Source of the DNA: Planctomyces sp.
GTDB lineage: Bacteria > Planctomycetota > Planctomycetia > Planctomycetales > Planctomycetaceae
NCBI GenBank assembly: GCA_005778225.1
Contig: SXPC01000072.1
Span: forward strand, 1-33,795
Direction: 5' to 3'
DNA: 33,795 bases
Below the pieces are notes generated by a model. It saw only the letters and a list, made by a program, of their open reading frames with translations. It did not search any database and was not told where the DNA came from. Both the position numbers and the translations under genes were made by a program. The stretch's first letter is position 1. Each line of letters starts with the position of its first letter. Shown piece by piece: positions 1 through 8,407 of the stretch.

Positions 1-401
1 AAGAATCGGGCTCGACTCTCGATATCGATGACAGTGGTACGGTCTTCATCTCTGCTCCGAACGAAGAGAAGCTGAACGTCGCGCTGGCTCGCGTGGAGGC
101 GTTGACCGAAGAAATTCGCGTTGGTCGTATCTACAATGGTAAGGTCATCGCGATCAAGGACTTCGGTGCCTTCATCGAAATCGCACCTGGCAAAGACGGC
201 CTGTGCCACATCAGTGAACTTTCCAACGAATACGTGCGTTCTGTCAACGACGTCGTTAAAATCGGTGATCTGGTCAAGGTGAAAGTCATCGCTGTCGATG
301 ATCAAAACCGCGTCAAATTGTCTCGCAAAGTCCTCCTGACTCCAGAGCCAGGTGAAGGCGGCGAAGACGAAGTCATCGAAGACAACGACGACGACGTCTA
401 A
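1..401 (+). CDS. pnp: Polyribonucleotide nucleotidyltransferase (PNPase), C-terminal part
   Basis: This is the 3' end of a gene that begins before the window; the open frame runs from base 3 to the TAA at 399-401. The first translated stretch (STLDIDDSGTVFISAP) matches the end of the KH RNA-binding domain of PNPase. It is followed by a complete S1 RNA-binding domain (VGRIYNGKVIAIKDFGAFIEI, then HISEL, then the closing VKLSRK) and an acidic tail rich in Glu and Asp. PNPase is a cytoplasmic 3'-5' exoribonuclease that uses phosphate to release nucleoside diphosphates and is often part of the RNA degradosome. The catalytic RNase PH domains lie outside the window. A GTG at 93 is an internal codon, not a start. 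The gene is followed by a strong hairpin terminator at 494-526. Confidence 0.93.
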   Translation, partial: ESGSTLDIDDSGTVFISAPNEEKLNVALARVEALTEEIRVGRIYNGKVIAIKDFGAFIEIAPGKDGLCHISELSNEYVRSVNDVVKIGDLVKVKVIAVDDQNRVKLSRKVLLTPEPGEGGEDEVIEDNDDDV

Positions 402-493
402 TCGAGAATCTTCATCACAAGCCCCTTGCAGTCTCTTGCGGAGGCTTGTCGATGCGAAGATTCGAAAGACGTTCATGGCTCAATGAAAACATC

Positions 494-533
494 AGCGGCT
501 CAAGACATTTTCTGTCGAGAGCCGCTTTCTTAT
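494..533 (+). terminator. Intrinsic terminator after pnp
   Basis: Arms 494-501 (AGCGGCTC) and 519-526 (GAGCCGCT) are perfect reverse complements. Inside the loop GACA and TGTC can also pair, which extends the stem past a small internal loop. A T-rich run (TTTCTTATT) follows. The terminator ends directly at the GTG proposed for the next gene, so that gene has very little room for a separate leader. Confidence 0.8.
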
Positions 534-534
534 T

Positions 535-1257
535 GTGAGTCGCCTCATGAGCACTTCTTCTCCCAACGATCAACTCACCAGTGCCGAAGCTGTTGAACTT
601 GTGGCGCTGGCGGGTGGGCTGGCTCATGAGATTCGCAATCCCCTGTCTACGATCTCGATGAACATCCAGTTGCTCGTCGAAGAACTCGAACCCAGTGCGA
701 CTCCGCGCGACCAGCGCATGCTTGCCCGTCTGCTGACGGTTCAGAAAGAGTGTCTTACACTCGAAGAGACACTGTCTGAGTTCACCCAGTTCGTCCGCTT
801 AGGCCACCTCGAACAGGAACCGCGCGACCTTTCGGAACTTGTCCGACGTTTCCTGAACTTTATTGGCCCAGAAGCAAAAGCCAAGAACATCGAAATCGCC
901 TCGTACCTGTCCAGCGACCTGCCGTCGGTTTTGATCGACGAGCGCCTTTTTCGACAAGCCCTGCTCAACCTCGCCCGTAACGCCTTCCAGGCGATGGAAC
1001 GAGGTGGACGCCTTGAATTTCAGACCTACCAGAAGGATGGCGCGGTTGTCCTGACGGTGATGGACACCGGCCCGGGCGTCTCCGATAAACTGCTGCCGCG
1101 CCTGTTTGAACCCTTCTTCACGACCAAGGTTTCCGGCTCAGGCCTGGGACTACCAACGGTGAAACGCATCATCGAAGCCCACAACGGGGTCATTCATTGC
1201 GAATCGACACCGGGCAAGGGAACGAGGTTTGTGATCACGTTGCCGTCAAGTCATTGA
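535..1257 (+). CDS. Sensor-less NtrB-type histidine kinase
   Basis: A 240-residue kinase with a HisKA dimerisation helix and an HATPase domain. The H-box GGLAHEIRNPLS has its phospho-accepting His at residue 31. The ATP-binding lid is complete: N-box (LLNLARNAFQAM), G1 (DTGPGVS), F-box (FEPFFTTK) and G2 (GSGLGLPTVKR). Only about 30 residues precede the H-box, with no transmembrane segment, PAS or GAF domain, so input must come from a partner protein or from a sensing role of the core itself. The likely partner is the NtrC-type regulator at 2608-4026. The start is taken at GTG 535; an ATG at 547 is equally possible and neither has a clear Shine-Dalgarno. The last 23 bases overlap the convergent Fic gene. 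Confidence 0.9.
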   Translation: MSRLMSTSSPNDQLTSAEAVELVALAGGLAHEIRNPLSTISMNIQLLVEELEPSATPRDQRMLARLLTVQKECLTLEETLSEFTQFVRLGHLEQEPRDLSELVRRFLNFIGPEAKAKNIEIASYLSSDLPSVLIDERLFRQALLNLARNAFQAMERGGRLEFQTYQKDGAVVLTVMDTGPGVSDKLLPRLFEPFFTTKVSGSGLGLPTVKRIIEAHNGVIHCESTPGKGTRFVITLPSSH

Positions 1258-2437
1258 AAACATCAGCAGAATTACGGAAGTCTGCAAGAATCAGTTCGTG
1301 ATTGAGCAGCGGTATTTTCGCCCAATAATAGTACCTCGCACCTATTTTCGTCTTAGTAACGATATTGCTTGCAACTAAAACTTCCAACTCTTTCTTCGCA
1401 GTTGGCGCGGTGACACCAAGTACTCGTTTTGTTTTGTTGATCGTGAGAGCTGGGAATTGAAATAGCAAGTCAATTAGCGTCAAGCTGTGCTTTGTCGCTC
1501 CGACGAGTGATCGAATACATTGCTCTCTTGCCTTAACAATCTGCTGACTAAGCATGATTGCTTCTCTGGCTTGAACAGTGACTCCATTCAAACAAAAGCG
1601 GATCCACGTTTCCCAGTCTCCCTGCTGGCTGACTCCGAGTAATCCATCATAATACTCTTGCCGATGGGCCTCGAAATAAGGACTCATGTAAAGCAGCGGC
1701 GAGGTATGGGCAAAGCATTTATAAATCATCAACGACAACAACGTCCGGCCGACACGACCGTTGCCATCAAGGAATGGGTGAATCGCTTCAAACTGAAAAT
1801 GAACCATCAAAATCGCGACTAATGGATCAATCTGATCAGGAAGCTGATTACAGAATCGCTCCAGATCGGACATCAGATGATCGACATATAGCCCGGGAGG
1901 TGGCGCGTATCGACCGACTTGGACCTGCTCGGAGGGACCACGGAAACTTCCGGGCTTTTTGTTGGCTCCTCGAACTCCAGTCATCAATATCTCGTGCATT
2001 CCTTTGAGTAAACGATTGCAAAACGGCAGCAGCTCCAGTTGTTGAATTCCGTACCGAATACACAGCAGAGAATTGTAAACCTCCTGTTCATCTTCCTTGG
2101 AATGCGAAGACTCCCCTTCCTCTTGCTCGGCTTCAAACAGCATCAACTGCTGGGGCGTCACACGAGTTCCTTCAATAATGGACGTTGAGATCGCCTCTTG
2201 TTTTTGAAGCGGCCTGAGCAGAAGCTCTGGATTCGGAAGCAGTGCGCCGAGAGCCTTCAGTTCGGCCAGAGATTCTCTTGCGGTAACGATGTGCGTCCAT
2301 ATTTCTGTCGGCATCGCCCAATCAGGCGGTAATGGATTGGGAACGAACGCTTGAAGAGTGCCTCTCAAGGTCATTACCGTTTCGTATTTCCCGGGAATCA
2401 TGGCTGCTGCTTCTGAATTAAAGAACTCTTTAGTCAC
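1235..2437 (-). CDS. Fic/DOC-family protein (probable AMP-transferase) with C-terminal winged helix
   Basis: A 400-residue Fic protein. The active-site motif HPFLDGNGRVGR lies at residues 220-231 and has the catalytic His, the acidic residue and both Arg residues of active enzymes. Residues 85-90 (TSIIEG) fit the inhibitory motif S/T-x-x-x-E-G; its position before the Fic core makes this a class II, self-inhibited Fic protein. The last 80 or so residues resemble a winged helix-turn-helix (TKRVLGVTAPTAKKELEVL). Such proteins usually transfer AMP from ATP onto Tyr, Thr or Ser of a target. The GTG start at 2437 is uncertain; ATG at 2401 (MIPGKYETV) fits the usual family start better. The gene runs against the kinase and regulator on either side, overlaps the kinase 3' end by 23 bases, and is visibly more AT-rich than its neighbours, which suggests later acquisition. 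No separate antitoxin gene is visible. Confidence 0.92.
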   Translation of the reverse strand: MTKEFFNSEAAAMIPGKYETVMTLRGTLQAFVPNPLPPDWAMPTEIWTHIVTARESLAELKALGALLPNPELLLRPLQKQEAISTSIIEGTRVTPQQLMLFEAEQEEGESSHSKEDEQEVYNSLLCIRYGIQQLELLPFCNRLLKGMHEILMTGVRGANKKPGSFRGPSEQVQVGRYAPPPGLYVDHLMSDLERFCNQLPDQIDPLVAILMVHFQFEAIHPFLDGNGRVGRTLLSLMIYKCFAHTSPLLYMSPYFEAHRQEYYDGLLGVSQQGDWETWIRFCLNGVTVQAREAIMLSQQIVKAREQCIRSLVGATKHSLTLIDLLFQFPALTINKTKRVLGVTAPTAKKELEVLVASNIVTKTKIGARYYYWAKIPLLNHELILADFRNSADVFNDLTAT

Positions 2438-2445
2438 TCTTCGTG

Positions 2446-2477
2446 CGATTAAAATTCTAACCCATTTTCTTTAATCG
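2446..2477. promoter_or_regulatory. Inverted repeat upstream of fic (candidate operator)
   Basis: CGATTAAA at 2446-2453 and TTTAATCG at 2470-2477 are perfect 8-base inverted repeats 16 bases apart, directly upstream of the fic start in very AT-rich DNA. The position fits an autoregulatory site, possibly for the winged helix of the Fic protein itself. The binding protein is a guess. Confidence 0.4.
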
Positions 2478-2503
2478 CTATCATTCGAAATTAAAAAATT
2501 TGA

Positions 2504-2531
2504 CTCCTCACCTCTTTTCGAATGTGAGGAG
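2504..2531. promoter_or_regulatory. Inverted repeat between fic and the NtrC-type regulator
   Basis: CTCCTCAC at 2504-2511 and GTGAGGAG at 2524-2531 are perfect 8-base inverted repeats with a 12-base spacer. The site lies between the divergent fic and response-regulator genes, about 75 bases before the regulator start. It could be an operator or a remnant hairpin; it lacks the T tract of a terminator in the plus direction. Confidence 0.35.
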
Positions 2532-2607
2532 AAAATTACTGCCATTCTGGCTACAATGTGCCGTCGTCATAAATTGCTCGTTTTGGCAGCCTTGGTTTCG
2601 TCCCCTT

Positions 2608-4026
2608 ATGCCCGATCACAATACCGATCCTGCTGATCTCAACCGTATCACCATTCGTGTTCTCGTCGTTGATGACGATGAGACGCACGGGCAGGCGGTT
2701 GCGGATAGTCTTCGTCGCATGAACTGCGAATGCACAGTCGCGAAAACCGGGCAGCGGGGGCTTGAGCTGATTGAAAGCGATCAATTCGACATCGTCGTCA
2801 CCGACCTGCGGATGGGGGATGTCGATGGGCTCGATATCCTCGAGAAGTCCAAAAAGGAACTTCCGGAAGCCGAAGTCATCATCCTCACCGGCCATGGCAC
2901 GATCAACTCCGCTGTCGCTGCGATGCAGGGGGGCGCTTACACCTACCTGACAAAGCCGCTCGATATTAACGAGCTTCGGACTGCGGTGGAGAAGGCCTCC
3001 AGTCGGGTGCGTCTGATTAAGCGGAACGCGGATCTGCGGAGTCGTCTCGACGAGAAGTTCGGCTTCGAGGGGGTCATTGGCAGTAATCCTGCCATGCGAA
3101 ACATCATCGAAAAAATCAGGCACGTCGCCCCGACGGATGCGACCGTTCTCATCCAGGGGGAAAACGGAACGGGGAAAGAACTCGTCGCCCGCGCACTGCA
3201 TGAGAACAGCCCGCGTAAGAATAAGCCGTTTGTTCCGCTGAATATCTCTGCCCTTCCTGACAGCATTCTCGAAAGCGAACTCTTCGGTCACGAAGCCGGC
3301 GCGTTTACGGGAGCCATCACACGACGAATCGGGAAATTCGAGTACGCTAACGGCGGGACGTTGTTCCTTGACGAAGTCGGCGAAATGCCGATGGATACGC
3401 AGATCAAGCTGCTGCGCGTTCTGGAGGACCGCAAGATTACCCGCATTGGGCAGAATGAGGAAAAGGCGGTCAACGTCCGCCTGGTCGCTGCGACCAATGC
3501 TCCGCTGGCCCAGATGGTCGAAGAAGGCAAGTTTCGCAAGGACCTTTACTACCGGTTGAAAGTCGTCGACATCAATCTGCCGCCGTTGCGGGAACGTCGC
3601 GATGACATCACGCTGCTGATGGATCACTTTCTCAAAGATTTCACTCGGATCTACAACAAGGAAGTCGTCGGAATTTCCCGCTCTGCCCGCCTTGCGCTAC
3701 GACAATACGACTGGCCTGGCAATATCCGCGAGCTTCGTAATGTGATGGAGCGGATGCTTCTGCTCGATACGGATGGGATCCTTGATGTCAATGACCTCCC
3801 CGACGAGATCAGCCCGCTGCCTGCGGATACTGAAGAACAGCTCGCCAATTCTGCCAGCGGAGGTCAGGATGCACTGATCGGCAAGGATCTGCGAGAAGTC
3901 GAGAAGTATTACATTCGCAAGGCGCTGGAGATTACGGATGGCAAGCGGGAAGAGGCTGCCAATATGCTCGGGATGGGGGAGCGTACGCTGTACCGCAAGA
4001 TTAAAGAATACGATCTGAAGAGCTGA
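2608..4026 (+). CDS. NtrC-family sigma-54-dependent response regulator
   Basis: A 472-residue activator with the three standard modules. The receiver domain (residues about 16-135) has the acidic pocket VVDDDE and the phospho-accepting Asp66 (VVTDLRM). The AAA+ sigma-54 interaction domain has Walker A GENGTGKE, the sigma-54 contact loop GAFTGA, Walker [13 protein letters not shown] and the R-finger region [10 protein letters not shown] Fis-type helix-turn-helix closes the protein ([22 protein letters not shown]). The open frame extends upstream to 2500, but those extra 36 residues are Cys/Trp/Phe-rich and unlike a receiver N-terminus, so ATG 2608 (MPDHNTDP) is preferred. The protein should activate sigma-54 promoters after phosphorylation, most likely by the kinase at 535-1257. 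The Fic gene separates the two. No target promoter was identified. Confidence 0.93.
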   Translation: MPDHNTDPADLNRITIRVLVVDDDETHGQAVADSLRRMNCECTVAKTGQRGLELIESDQFDIVVTDLRMGDVDGLDILEKSKKELPEAEVIILTGHGTINSAVAAMQGGAYTYLTKPLDINELRTAVEKASSRVRLIKRNADLRSRLDEKFGFEGVIGSNPAMRNIIEKIRHVAPTDATVLIQGENGTGKELVARALHENSPRKNKPFVPLNISALPDSILESELFGHEAGAFTGAITRRIGKFEYANGGTLFLDEVGEMPMDTQIKLLRVLEDRKITRIGQNEEKAVNVRLVAATNAPLAQMVEEGKFRKDLYYRLKVVDINLPPLRERRDDITLLMDHFLKDFTRIYNKEVVGISRSARLALRQYDWPGNIRELRNVMERMLLLDTDGILDVNDLPDEISPLPADTEEQLANSASGGQDALIGKDLREVEKYYIRKALEITDGKREEAANMLGMGERTLYRKIKEYDLKS

Positions 4027-4226
4027 GGACTGCAGCGGGCATCAACAGCCATGCCGGTGAAGACCAAACGATTTCATCGCGTTGTAACTGTTATAGTCAT
4101 CACTTCTTGCAGTATTTTGACTGAAAACGGCTGGTCAAACGAGGCCTGCACGCATGGGACAATCTACGAGCTAGGCTGGAATGATTCTCCATCCCCTGCA
4201 CACAGTTTTCTGTACGGCTCGCCATT

Positions 4227-4622
4227 ATGTTGACAGAACAAGTCACGAATCCGCGTCTTGAAACGTCTGCTATTCGCGTTCTTGCCATGCTTCAAAAGTG
4301 GGATGAACGATTTAATTGCCATGCGACCCCGAAGCGGACGCATGAGCGGAAGGCATTTCAAACCAAACTGATGGTGATCGTACCGGAATCCCGCAGCGCA
4401 CTGGGCGATGTCTTTCCGCGTCAGGTCATCGATGTCTGGACACGCAACATTTCCCAAGGGGGACTGGCGTTTCTGACATATGGACGCCTGGAGACTCTGG
4501 CGACGCACATCATCGTTAAGCTGGGAGAGAAGTACATGCTGAGCCGGATCATACGTCACCGCGAAGTCCATGAAGGCTTTTATGAATATGGCGTCAAGTA
4601 CGTCGAAGAAGTCACTGTTTGA
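4227..4622 (+). CDS. PilZ-domain protein (c-di-GMP receptor)
   Basis: A 131-residue soluble protein. It carries both signature elements of PilZ: R-x-x-x-R at residues 37-41 (RTHER) and N-x-S-x-x-G at residues 74-79 (NISQGG), followed by beta strands typical of the barrel (LAFLTYG, IVKLG, GFYEYGVKYVEE). PilZ domains bind cyclic di-GMP through these residues and act as receptors that control motility, polysaccharide or protease output. A stretch of about 36 residues precedes the domain and has no recognisable motif. It lies 200 bases after the response-regulator gene on the same strand with no clear terminator between, so co-transcription is possible but unproven. Its end faces the metalloprotease gene across a shared terminator. 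Confidence 0.8.
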   Translation: MLTEQVTNPRLETSAIRVLAMLQKWDERFNCHATPKRTHERKAFQTKLMVIVPESRSALGDVFPRQVIDVWTRNISQGGLAFLTYGRLETLATHIIVKLGEKYMLSRIIRHREVHEGFYEYGVKYVEEVTV

Positions 4623-4655
4623 GATCAGTTCTGGTTTCTCTTCAACGAAACAATA

Positions 4656-4689
4656 AAAAAGGCCTCGGAATTTCTTCCGAGGCCTTTTT
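4656..4689. terminator. Perfect bidirectional terminator
   Basis: A 15-base perfect inverted repeat (4656-4670 and 4675-4689) with a TTTC loop. The outer bases are A5 on the left and T5 on the right, so it can stop transcription from the PilZ gene (plus) and from the metalloprotease (minus), which converge here. Confidence 0.92.
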
Positions 4690-4713
4690 GTTTCTTCCGA
4701 TCAGATCAGGAGA

Positions 4714-7668
4714 TTATTCCTGGCCCATACGGATCGTGATGCCACCGCCGCCGCCGCGAATATCGCGGGCGTTGTAGATCATCTGGCTTTCGAGGGCCTT
4801 ATCGATCGCTACTTTGGCTGACTCGAGGTGAGCCAGCGTGTAGGCGTCGACTTTTCCTTCGCCGTCCTTCAGATAGGTTTCAATGCTGGCTTTGATCTTG
4901 TTGAGGTGACCAACGGCCAGTGTTGAGACGGACTTGGAAGCAGGGGTATTGCTACCTGGCAGTGACAGATCGATCAGGCGACCGAGGTGTTCACGTTGCA
5001 GGTTGCGTCGCAGGCTGGAAACCAGAGGCTGACGCTCGTTGGCTTCTTCCTTGGGTGCATTCTTCAGTTCTGACCAGATTTCGTCAGAGACAGAGCTCAT
5101 CAGTTCGGCCAGAGTCAGAGAATCAGCACCGGCACCGACAATGAACTCGTTGTCATAAACGCGACGCAGAGTTGTCGGGTTCATGATCAAGGTCAGAACA
5201 GAGGCTTGAATGCCACTGACGCGATCGTGGACCGGCCAGGTGGATTCTGGAATCGACGAGAAGCCGGCTTCGCTGTCGAGCCATTTATCAACGGTCAGAT
5301 ACTGCATCAGTTCTGGCTTGAGACCGAAGGCTTCGTCGCGGAATGCATTTTCCATGACGAACTTCAGGTTGTCGCGTTGATCCTTGGCAGGAACGACGAC
5401 GATTGGAATGCGGGCATTAGGATCGCCCTTCTTGTCGCGGTTGACAAAGGCACCGCCGACCCAGATGGCTGAGTTGTTGAGAACTCGCATTTGCTGACCA
5501 AGAAGGAGTTCGTAAGCTTCGCGAGCCTTGGCGTATGATTCGCCATCCTTCACGAACGATTCAACGATTTTTTCACGATGGTTCTTGACCAGGTTCATGA
5601 TCTCGTTGCAGTACTTCAGCGGATCCTTACCGTAATCATAACGACGGGCCAGTGGATCTGGTCCCATGGTGTCTTCATCGGTCGCATAGCTCAGACCTGG
5701 CTCAGCAACGCGAGACAGGATTGGCTTGAGGTCTTTTTCGAGGGTGTAACCATATTCAATGGCCCACTCATCGTATGGGCCGATGCCCATCATGCAGTAT
5801 GGTCCTTGGATTTCTCCAGAGTTGAAACGAATGTTGGTCGGGGTGTAATCCATGACCGATGCACAGGTTTCGCCTTTGAAGTCCTTTTTGTTGATATCGT
5901 CGAGGTCAACATAAGACGAGGCTTTGAAGTTGTGGCGCAGACCGAGGGTGTGGCCGACTTCGTGGCAGACGAGGTGTGCCAGTTGCGGTCCGATGAACTC
6001 TTCAGGCATGCCGTCGAGCATCGACTCGCGCTTCTTCTTTTCGATCTCGGTCTTCTCTTTGAGAACCTTCGCGAGAGCGGCTTTTTGCTCCTCGGTCAGT
6101 TCTTTCTTCTCTCCGTCTTTCTTTTCTTCTTCCTTCTTCTCTTCCTTGGCTTTTTCGTCCTGGAGGAAGTTCAGATTGGCCATGTGCAGACGCATCATGG
6201 CGAGGTCGAAGCCCATGCCTTCGGCAGCGGCGCAGTAGCCGTTGACCTGGCTGGTGCGGTTGATCAGGCCGTCGTAGATGTCATCGCCGAGGAGGTCGGT
6301 CTTCGGACGTTGATCACGGACTGCTGAGTTCTGATCGTAGGCATCGAGCATGTTCTTCTGAGCGATTGAGGCTTGTTCGTGAGCGGGGGCCATGCGGACG
6401 CGTGGATCCCAGTTCGGGTGATCAGCCAGCCAGGCAATCGTTTCTGGAGTCATGCCGGTGGTGGCAATCTTCGGCATCAGGTCGCTGAACTGCATTTTGA
6501 AGTGACGAATCCATCCATCGGTCAGGATGATGTCTGCATCGAGAATCTGGCCGGTCAGAGGATTGACGCGGCTTGGTCCGATGGCAGTGCCTTGATCGTT
6601 GTTGAGCCAGCGGACGAAGTTGTAGCGAACGTCTTCTGGATCTTTTTCCATGTGACGGCCAGAGGCGGCGTCCTGATATTCGACTTCAATCGCACCGACG
6701 ATGCCAATTTTCTCGAAGGCTTTGTTCCAGGCGAGGATACCGTCAGCGACAAAGCGTCGGTAACGAACTGGGGTCGTGTGTTCGACGTAGAAGACGATTG
6801 GCTCTTTGGGAGGGCTGAGTTTCAGTTTTGGGTCAGCTTTCTCGAGGTGCCAGCGATTGACGTAACGCATGCGGGTTTCGTCATCATCGTACTTACCGAA
6901 ATCGGAATACCCGGTCACAAAGTATCCAACTCGGGCATCGGCAACGCGTGGCTCATAGCCAGGAGTCGGTTCGATGGTGCTGATAGAGTAGTGCAGAGTC
7001 TGCAGAACGCCGGCGCCGTTGACGATCTCGAACGCCAGTTCGGTGTTCTCTGGGAACGATTTGGTCTTGGCGATCTGGTGCATGCCACGGAAACGCTTGT
7101 TGACCGTGTTTGGACCGAAGAACTCGTCTGCCTGGGTGACGAAGAGCATGTCGGCGTCGATGACTGGACCACCGCTTTCTCCCATCGTCACGATAGGAAC
7201 CTGCATGATGACCCGGTCAGTGAAGAGGCGTTTGACCGACGCTTTGGATTCACTGTCCCCGGTCGAACGGATATCGATATTGGGAGCAATCATCGCCAGC
7301 GTCTTGTCGTACTTCCGGAACGTGACGTACATGTCGCCACTTTGCAGACCGGCATACTTATCACCCGAAGCAACAGTCAGCGCGAGGAAGAATTTCTTCG
7401 TCGCGTAATCTTTGGGAAGTTCGAGCAGGACGTCGGCGGTCTTGTCATTGCGGTAGATCGTGCAGAGGCTTTGTTTGCCATCAGCCGTCGAGACCACCTT
7501 GGTGTAGTCCTTTAAGACTTCCGCGACTGGCGGGTAGTCAGGACGAGGAGGTTGCGGACCCTGGGGGCCTTGAGCGAACGCGTCGACCGTCATGGACGAG
7601 ACGACAAGAGTGCAACTGGCTGCGACTACTTTGAGTGCAGACCAGCCGCGAGAGCCAAGAGACTTCAT
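4714..7668 (-). CDS. Secreted zinc-dependent metalloprotease, metzincin type
   Basis: A 984-residue protein with an N-terminal signal peptide (hydrophobic core ALKVVAASCTLVVSSM, likely cleavage after AFA at 30-32). The extended zinc motif H-E-V-G-H-T-L-G-L-R-H lies at residues 569-579 and a Met-turn (ASVMDY, Met606) follows 27 residues later, as in metzincins. The overall layout matches the large zinc-dependent metalloproteases annotated with DUF5117/DUF4953 in planctomycetes and Bacteroidetes. A very charged Lys/Glu segment at about residues 505-549, predicted to form a coiled coil, is inserted just before the catalytic helix and is an unusual addition. A poly-Gly patch lies close to the C-terminus. 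The substrate is unknown. An AAAGGG sequence about 6 bases before the ATG may serve as ribosome binding site. The gene stands alone and ends at the terminator at 4656-4689. Confidence 0.88.
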   Translation of the reverse strand: MKSLGSRGWSALKVVAASCTLVVSSMTVDAFAQGPQGPQPPRPDYPPVAEVLKDYTKVVSTADGKQSLCTIYRNDKTADVLLELPKDYATKKFFLALTVASGDKYAGLQSGDMYVTFRKYDKTLAMIAPNIDIRSTGDSESKASVKRLFTDRVIMQVPIVTMGESGGPVIDADMLFVTQADEFFGPNTVNKRFRGMHQIAKTKSFPENTELAFEIVNGAGVLQTLHYSISTIEPTPGYEPRVADARVGYFVTGYSDFGKYDDDETRMRYVNRWHLEKADPKLKLSPPKEPIVFYVEHTTPVRYRRFVADGILAWNKAFEKIGIVGAIEVEYQDAASGRHMEKDPEDVRYNFVRWLNNDQGTAIGPSRVNPLTGQILDADIILTDGWIRHFKMQFSDLMPKIATTGMTPETIAWLADHPNWDPRVRMAPAHEQASIAQKNMLDAYDQNSAVRDQRPKTDLLGDDIYDGLINRTSQVNGYCAAAEGMGFDLAMMRLHMANLNFLQDEKAKEEKKEEEKKDGEKKELTEEQKAALAKVLKEKTEIEKKKRESMLDGMPEEFIGPQLAHLVCHEVGHTLGLRHNFKASSYVDLDDINKKDFKGETCASVMDYTPTNIRFNSGEIQGPYCMMGIGPYDEWAIEYGYTLEKDLKPILSRVAEPGLSYATDEDTMGPDPLARRYDYGKDPLKYCNEIMNLVKNHREKIVESFVKDGESYAKAREAYELLLGQQMRVLNNSAIWVGGAFVNRDKKGDPNARIPIVVVPAKDQRDNLKFVMENAFRDEAFGLKPELMQYLTVDKWLDSEAGFSSIPESTWPVHDRVSGIQASVLTLIMNPTTLRRVYDNEFIVGAGADSLTLAELMSSVSDEIWSELKNAPKEEANERQPLVSSLRRNLQREHLGRLIDLSLPGSNTPASKSVSTLAVGHLNKIKASIETYLKDGEGKVDAYTLAHLESAKVAIDKALESQMIYNARDIRGGGGGITIRMGQE

Positions 7669-8145
7669 ACCAAACCCTTTAGCAGGAAACGAGATGTATC
7701 GAGCGATACGTCAGGAAGGACAAGCGCGACTTCTCATCTTACGCGTCACGAATCGGAAATCATAGATTTTTCCAGTGAAGTTGACTGGGAAAAGGAGGAA
7801 ATCTGAGACATGTTAGCGTGTGGAGTAGTCGAGCTGATTTTCACCGGTTTTGAGCGCTCGTTTCACGCTCTGACAGGTTACAACCTCGATTTCTGACGCC
7901 TGGAATAGCCGCTATTCCCTGATGTCGCCTCTGCAGTTCGTGTGCGGGCAGGAAATTTGCGAAAAACAGGTAGAATGTCACCCAGAGGTGTTCAGCTGCC
8001 TCATCAGGGTGTTCTTGAAGAATGTGTCGAAAGGTTCTCGCCTGTCGGAAACGTCGATCATTCGACCTGGCGAATCTGGCTGCGAAGGTAGCGGTTGAGC
8101 GTTTCGGTCCGGTGAGACCATGTTGCATTTTCCTCAGCGCGCATG

Positions 8146-8179
8146 AAAAGACTCCGGGTGGGAAGGCCCGGAGTCGTTT
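8146..8179. terminator. Bidirectional intrinsic terminator
   Basis: GACTCCGGG at 8150-8158 and CCCGGAGTC at 8167-8175 are perfect reverse complements with an 8-base loop, flanked by AAAA on the left and GTTTT on the right. It can end minus-strand transcripts coming from the gene at 8408-9610, though it lies about 230 bases beyond the stop codon. Confidence 0.75.
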
Positions 8180-8240
8180 TCGCCAGACAGAAGTGAGGAG
8201 GGGAAATGATTGCTGGCAGGAGGACAGAAGTGAGAAAGTG

Positions 8241-8263
8241 GGCACCGGCGTGATGCCGGTGCC
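8241..8263. repeat. Perfect 9-bp hairpin with 5-base loop
   Basis: GGCACCGGC, loop GTGAT, GCCGGTGCC. No T tract follows, so it is not a standard terminator. A 12-base direct repeat GACAGAAGTGAG occurs at about 8185 and 8223, just before it. It lies in the 3' region of the secreted-protein gene and might act as an RNA-stabilising element or belong to a dispersed repeat. Confidence 0.6.
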
Positions 8264-8350
8264 GCGGGGGACGTGTTTCGCTCTGATCTGCGAGGGGGGA
8301 CTGGGAAGGCATCTCAGAACGACCACGCGAAGGCGGGGAGTAACTCTGGC

Positions 8351-8400
8351 GATTGATCCTGGAAGGATCGGAGGCGATTGTGATCCTCGAAAGGATCGGG
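8351..8400. repeat. Two tandem copies of a GATCCT/AGGATC hairpin unit
   Basis: Two units of about 25 bases, each starting CGATTG and containing a small hairpin (GATCCT-GG-AAGGATC, then GATCCT-CG-AAAGGATC), stand head to tail directly after the stop codon of the minus-strand gene that ends at 8408. Confidence 0.55.
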
Positions 8401-8407
8401 GTTAATA

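Larger units (their letters stand above)
7669..8407. other. Long spacer without a supported gene
   Basis: No open frame here has convincing coding character. Possible frames on both strands (for example 7841-8326 minus) have no recognisable domain and overlap hairpins. The stretch holds the protease promoter region, a bidirectional terminator (8150-8175) and several perfect short hairpins (8241-8263, 8355-8400) downstream of the secreted-protein gene. Confidence 0.6.

Noticed and set aside
2500..2607. N-terminal extension of the NtrC-type regulator
   Set aside because: The 36 residues are Cys/Trp/Phe-rich and unlike a receiver N-terminus; they lie in AT-rich intergenic DNA that contains an inverted repeat.
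2551..3627. Minus-strand open frame of 358 codons opposite the response regulator
   Set aside because: Shadow of the NtrC-type gene, which has every expected motif on the plus strand.
4051..4233. Possible 60-residue protein between the response regulator and the PilZ gene
   Set aside because: A weak hydrophobic N-terminus only, no ribosome binding site, and it overlaps the start of the PilZ gene.
6373..7515. Plus-strand open frame of 380 codons inside the metalloprotease gene
   Set aside because: The opposite strand encodes a clear metalloprotease with signal peptide and zinc motif; this frame has no recognisable domain.
8241..8263. Considered as a transcription terminator
   Set aside because: The stem is perfect but no T tract follows on either strand; kept only as a structured repeat.
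7841..8326. 161-residue minus-strand frame
   Set aside because: It runs through two perfect hairpins and a terminator and has no domain or plausible start signal.
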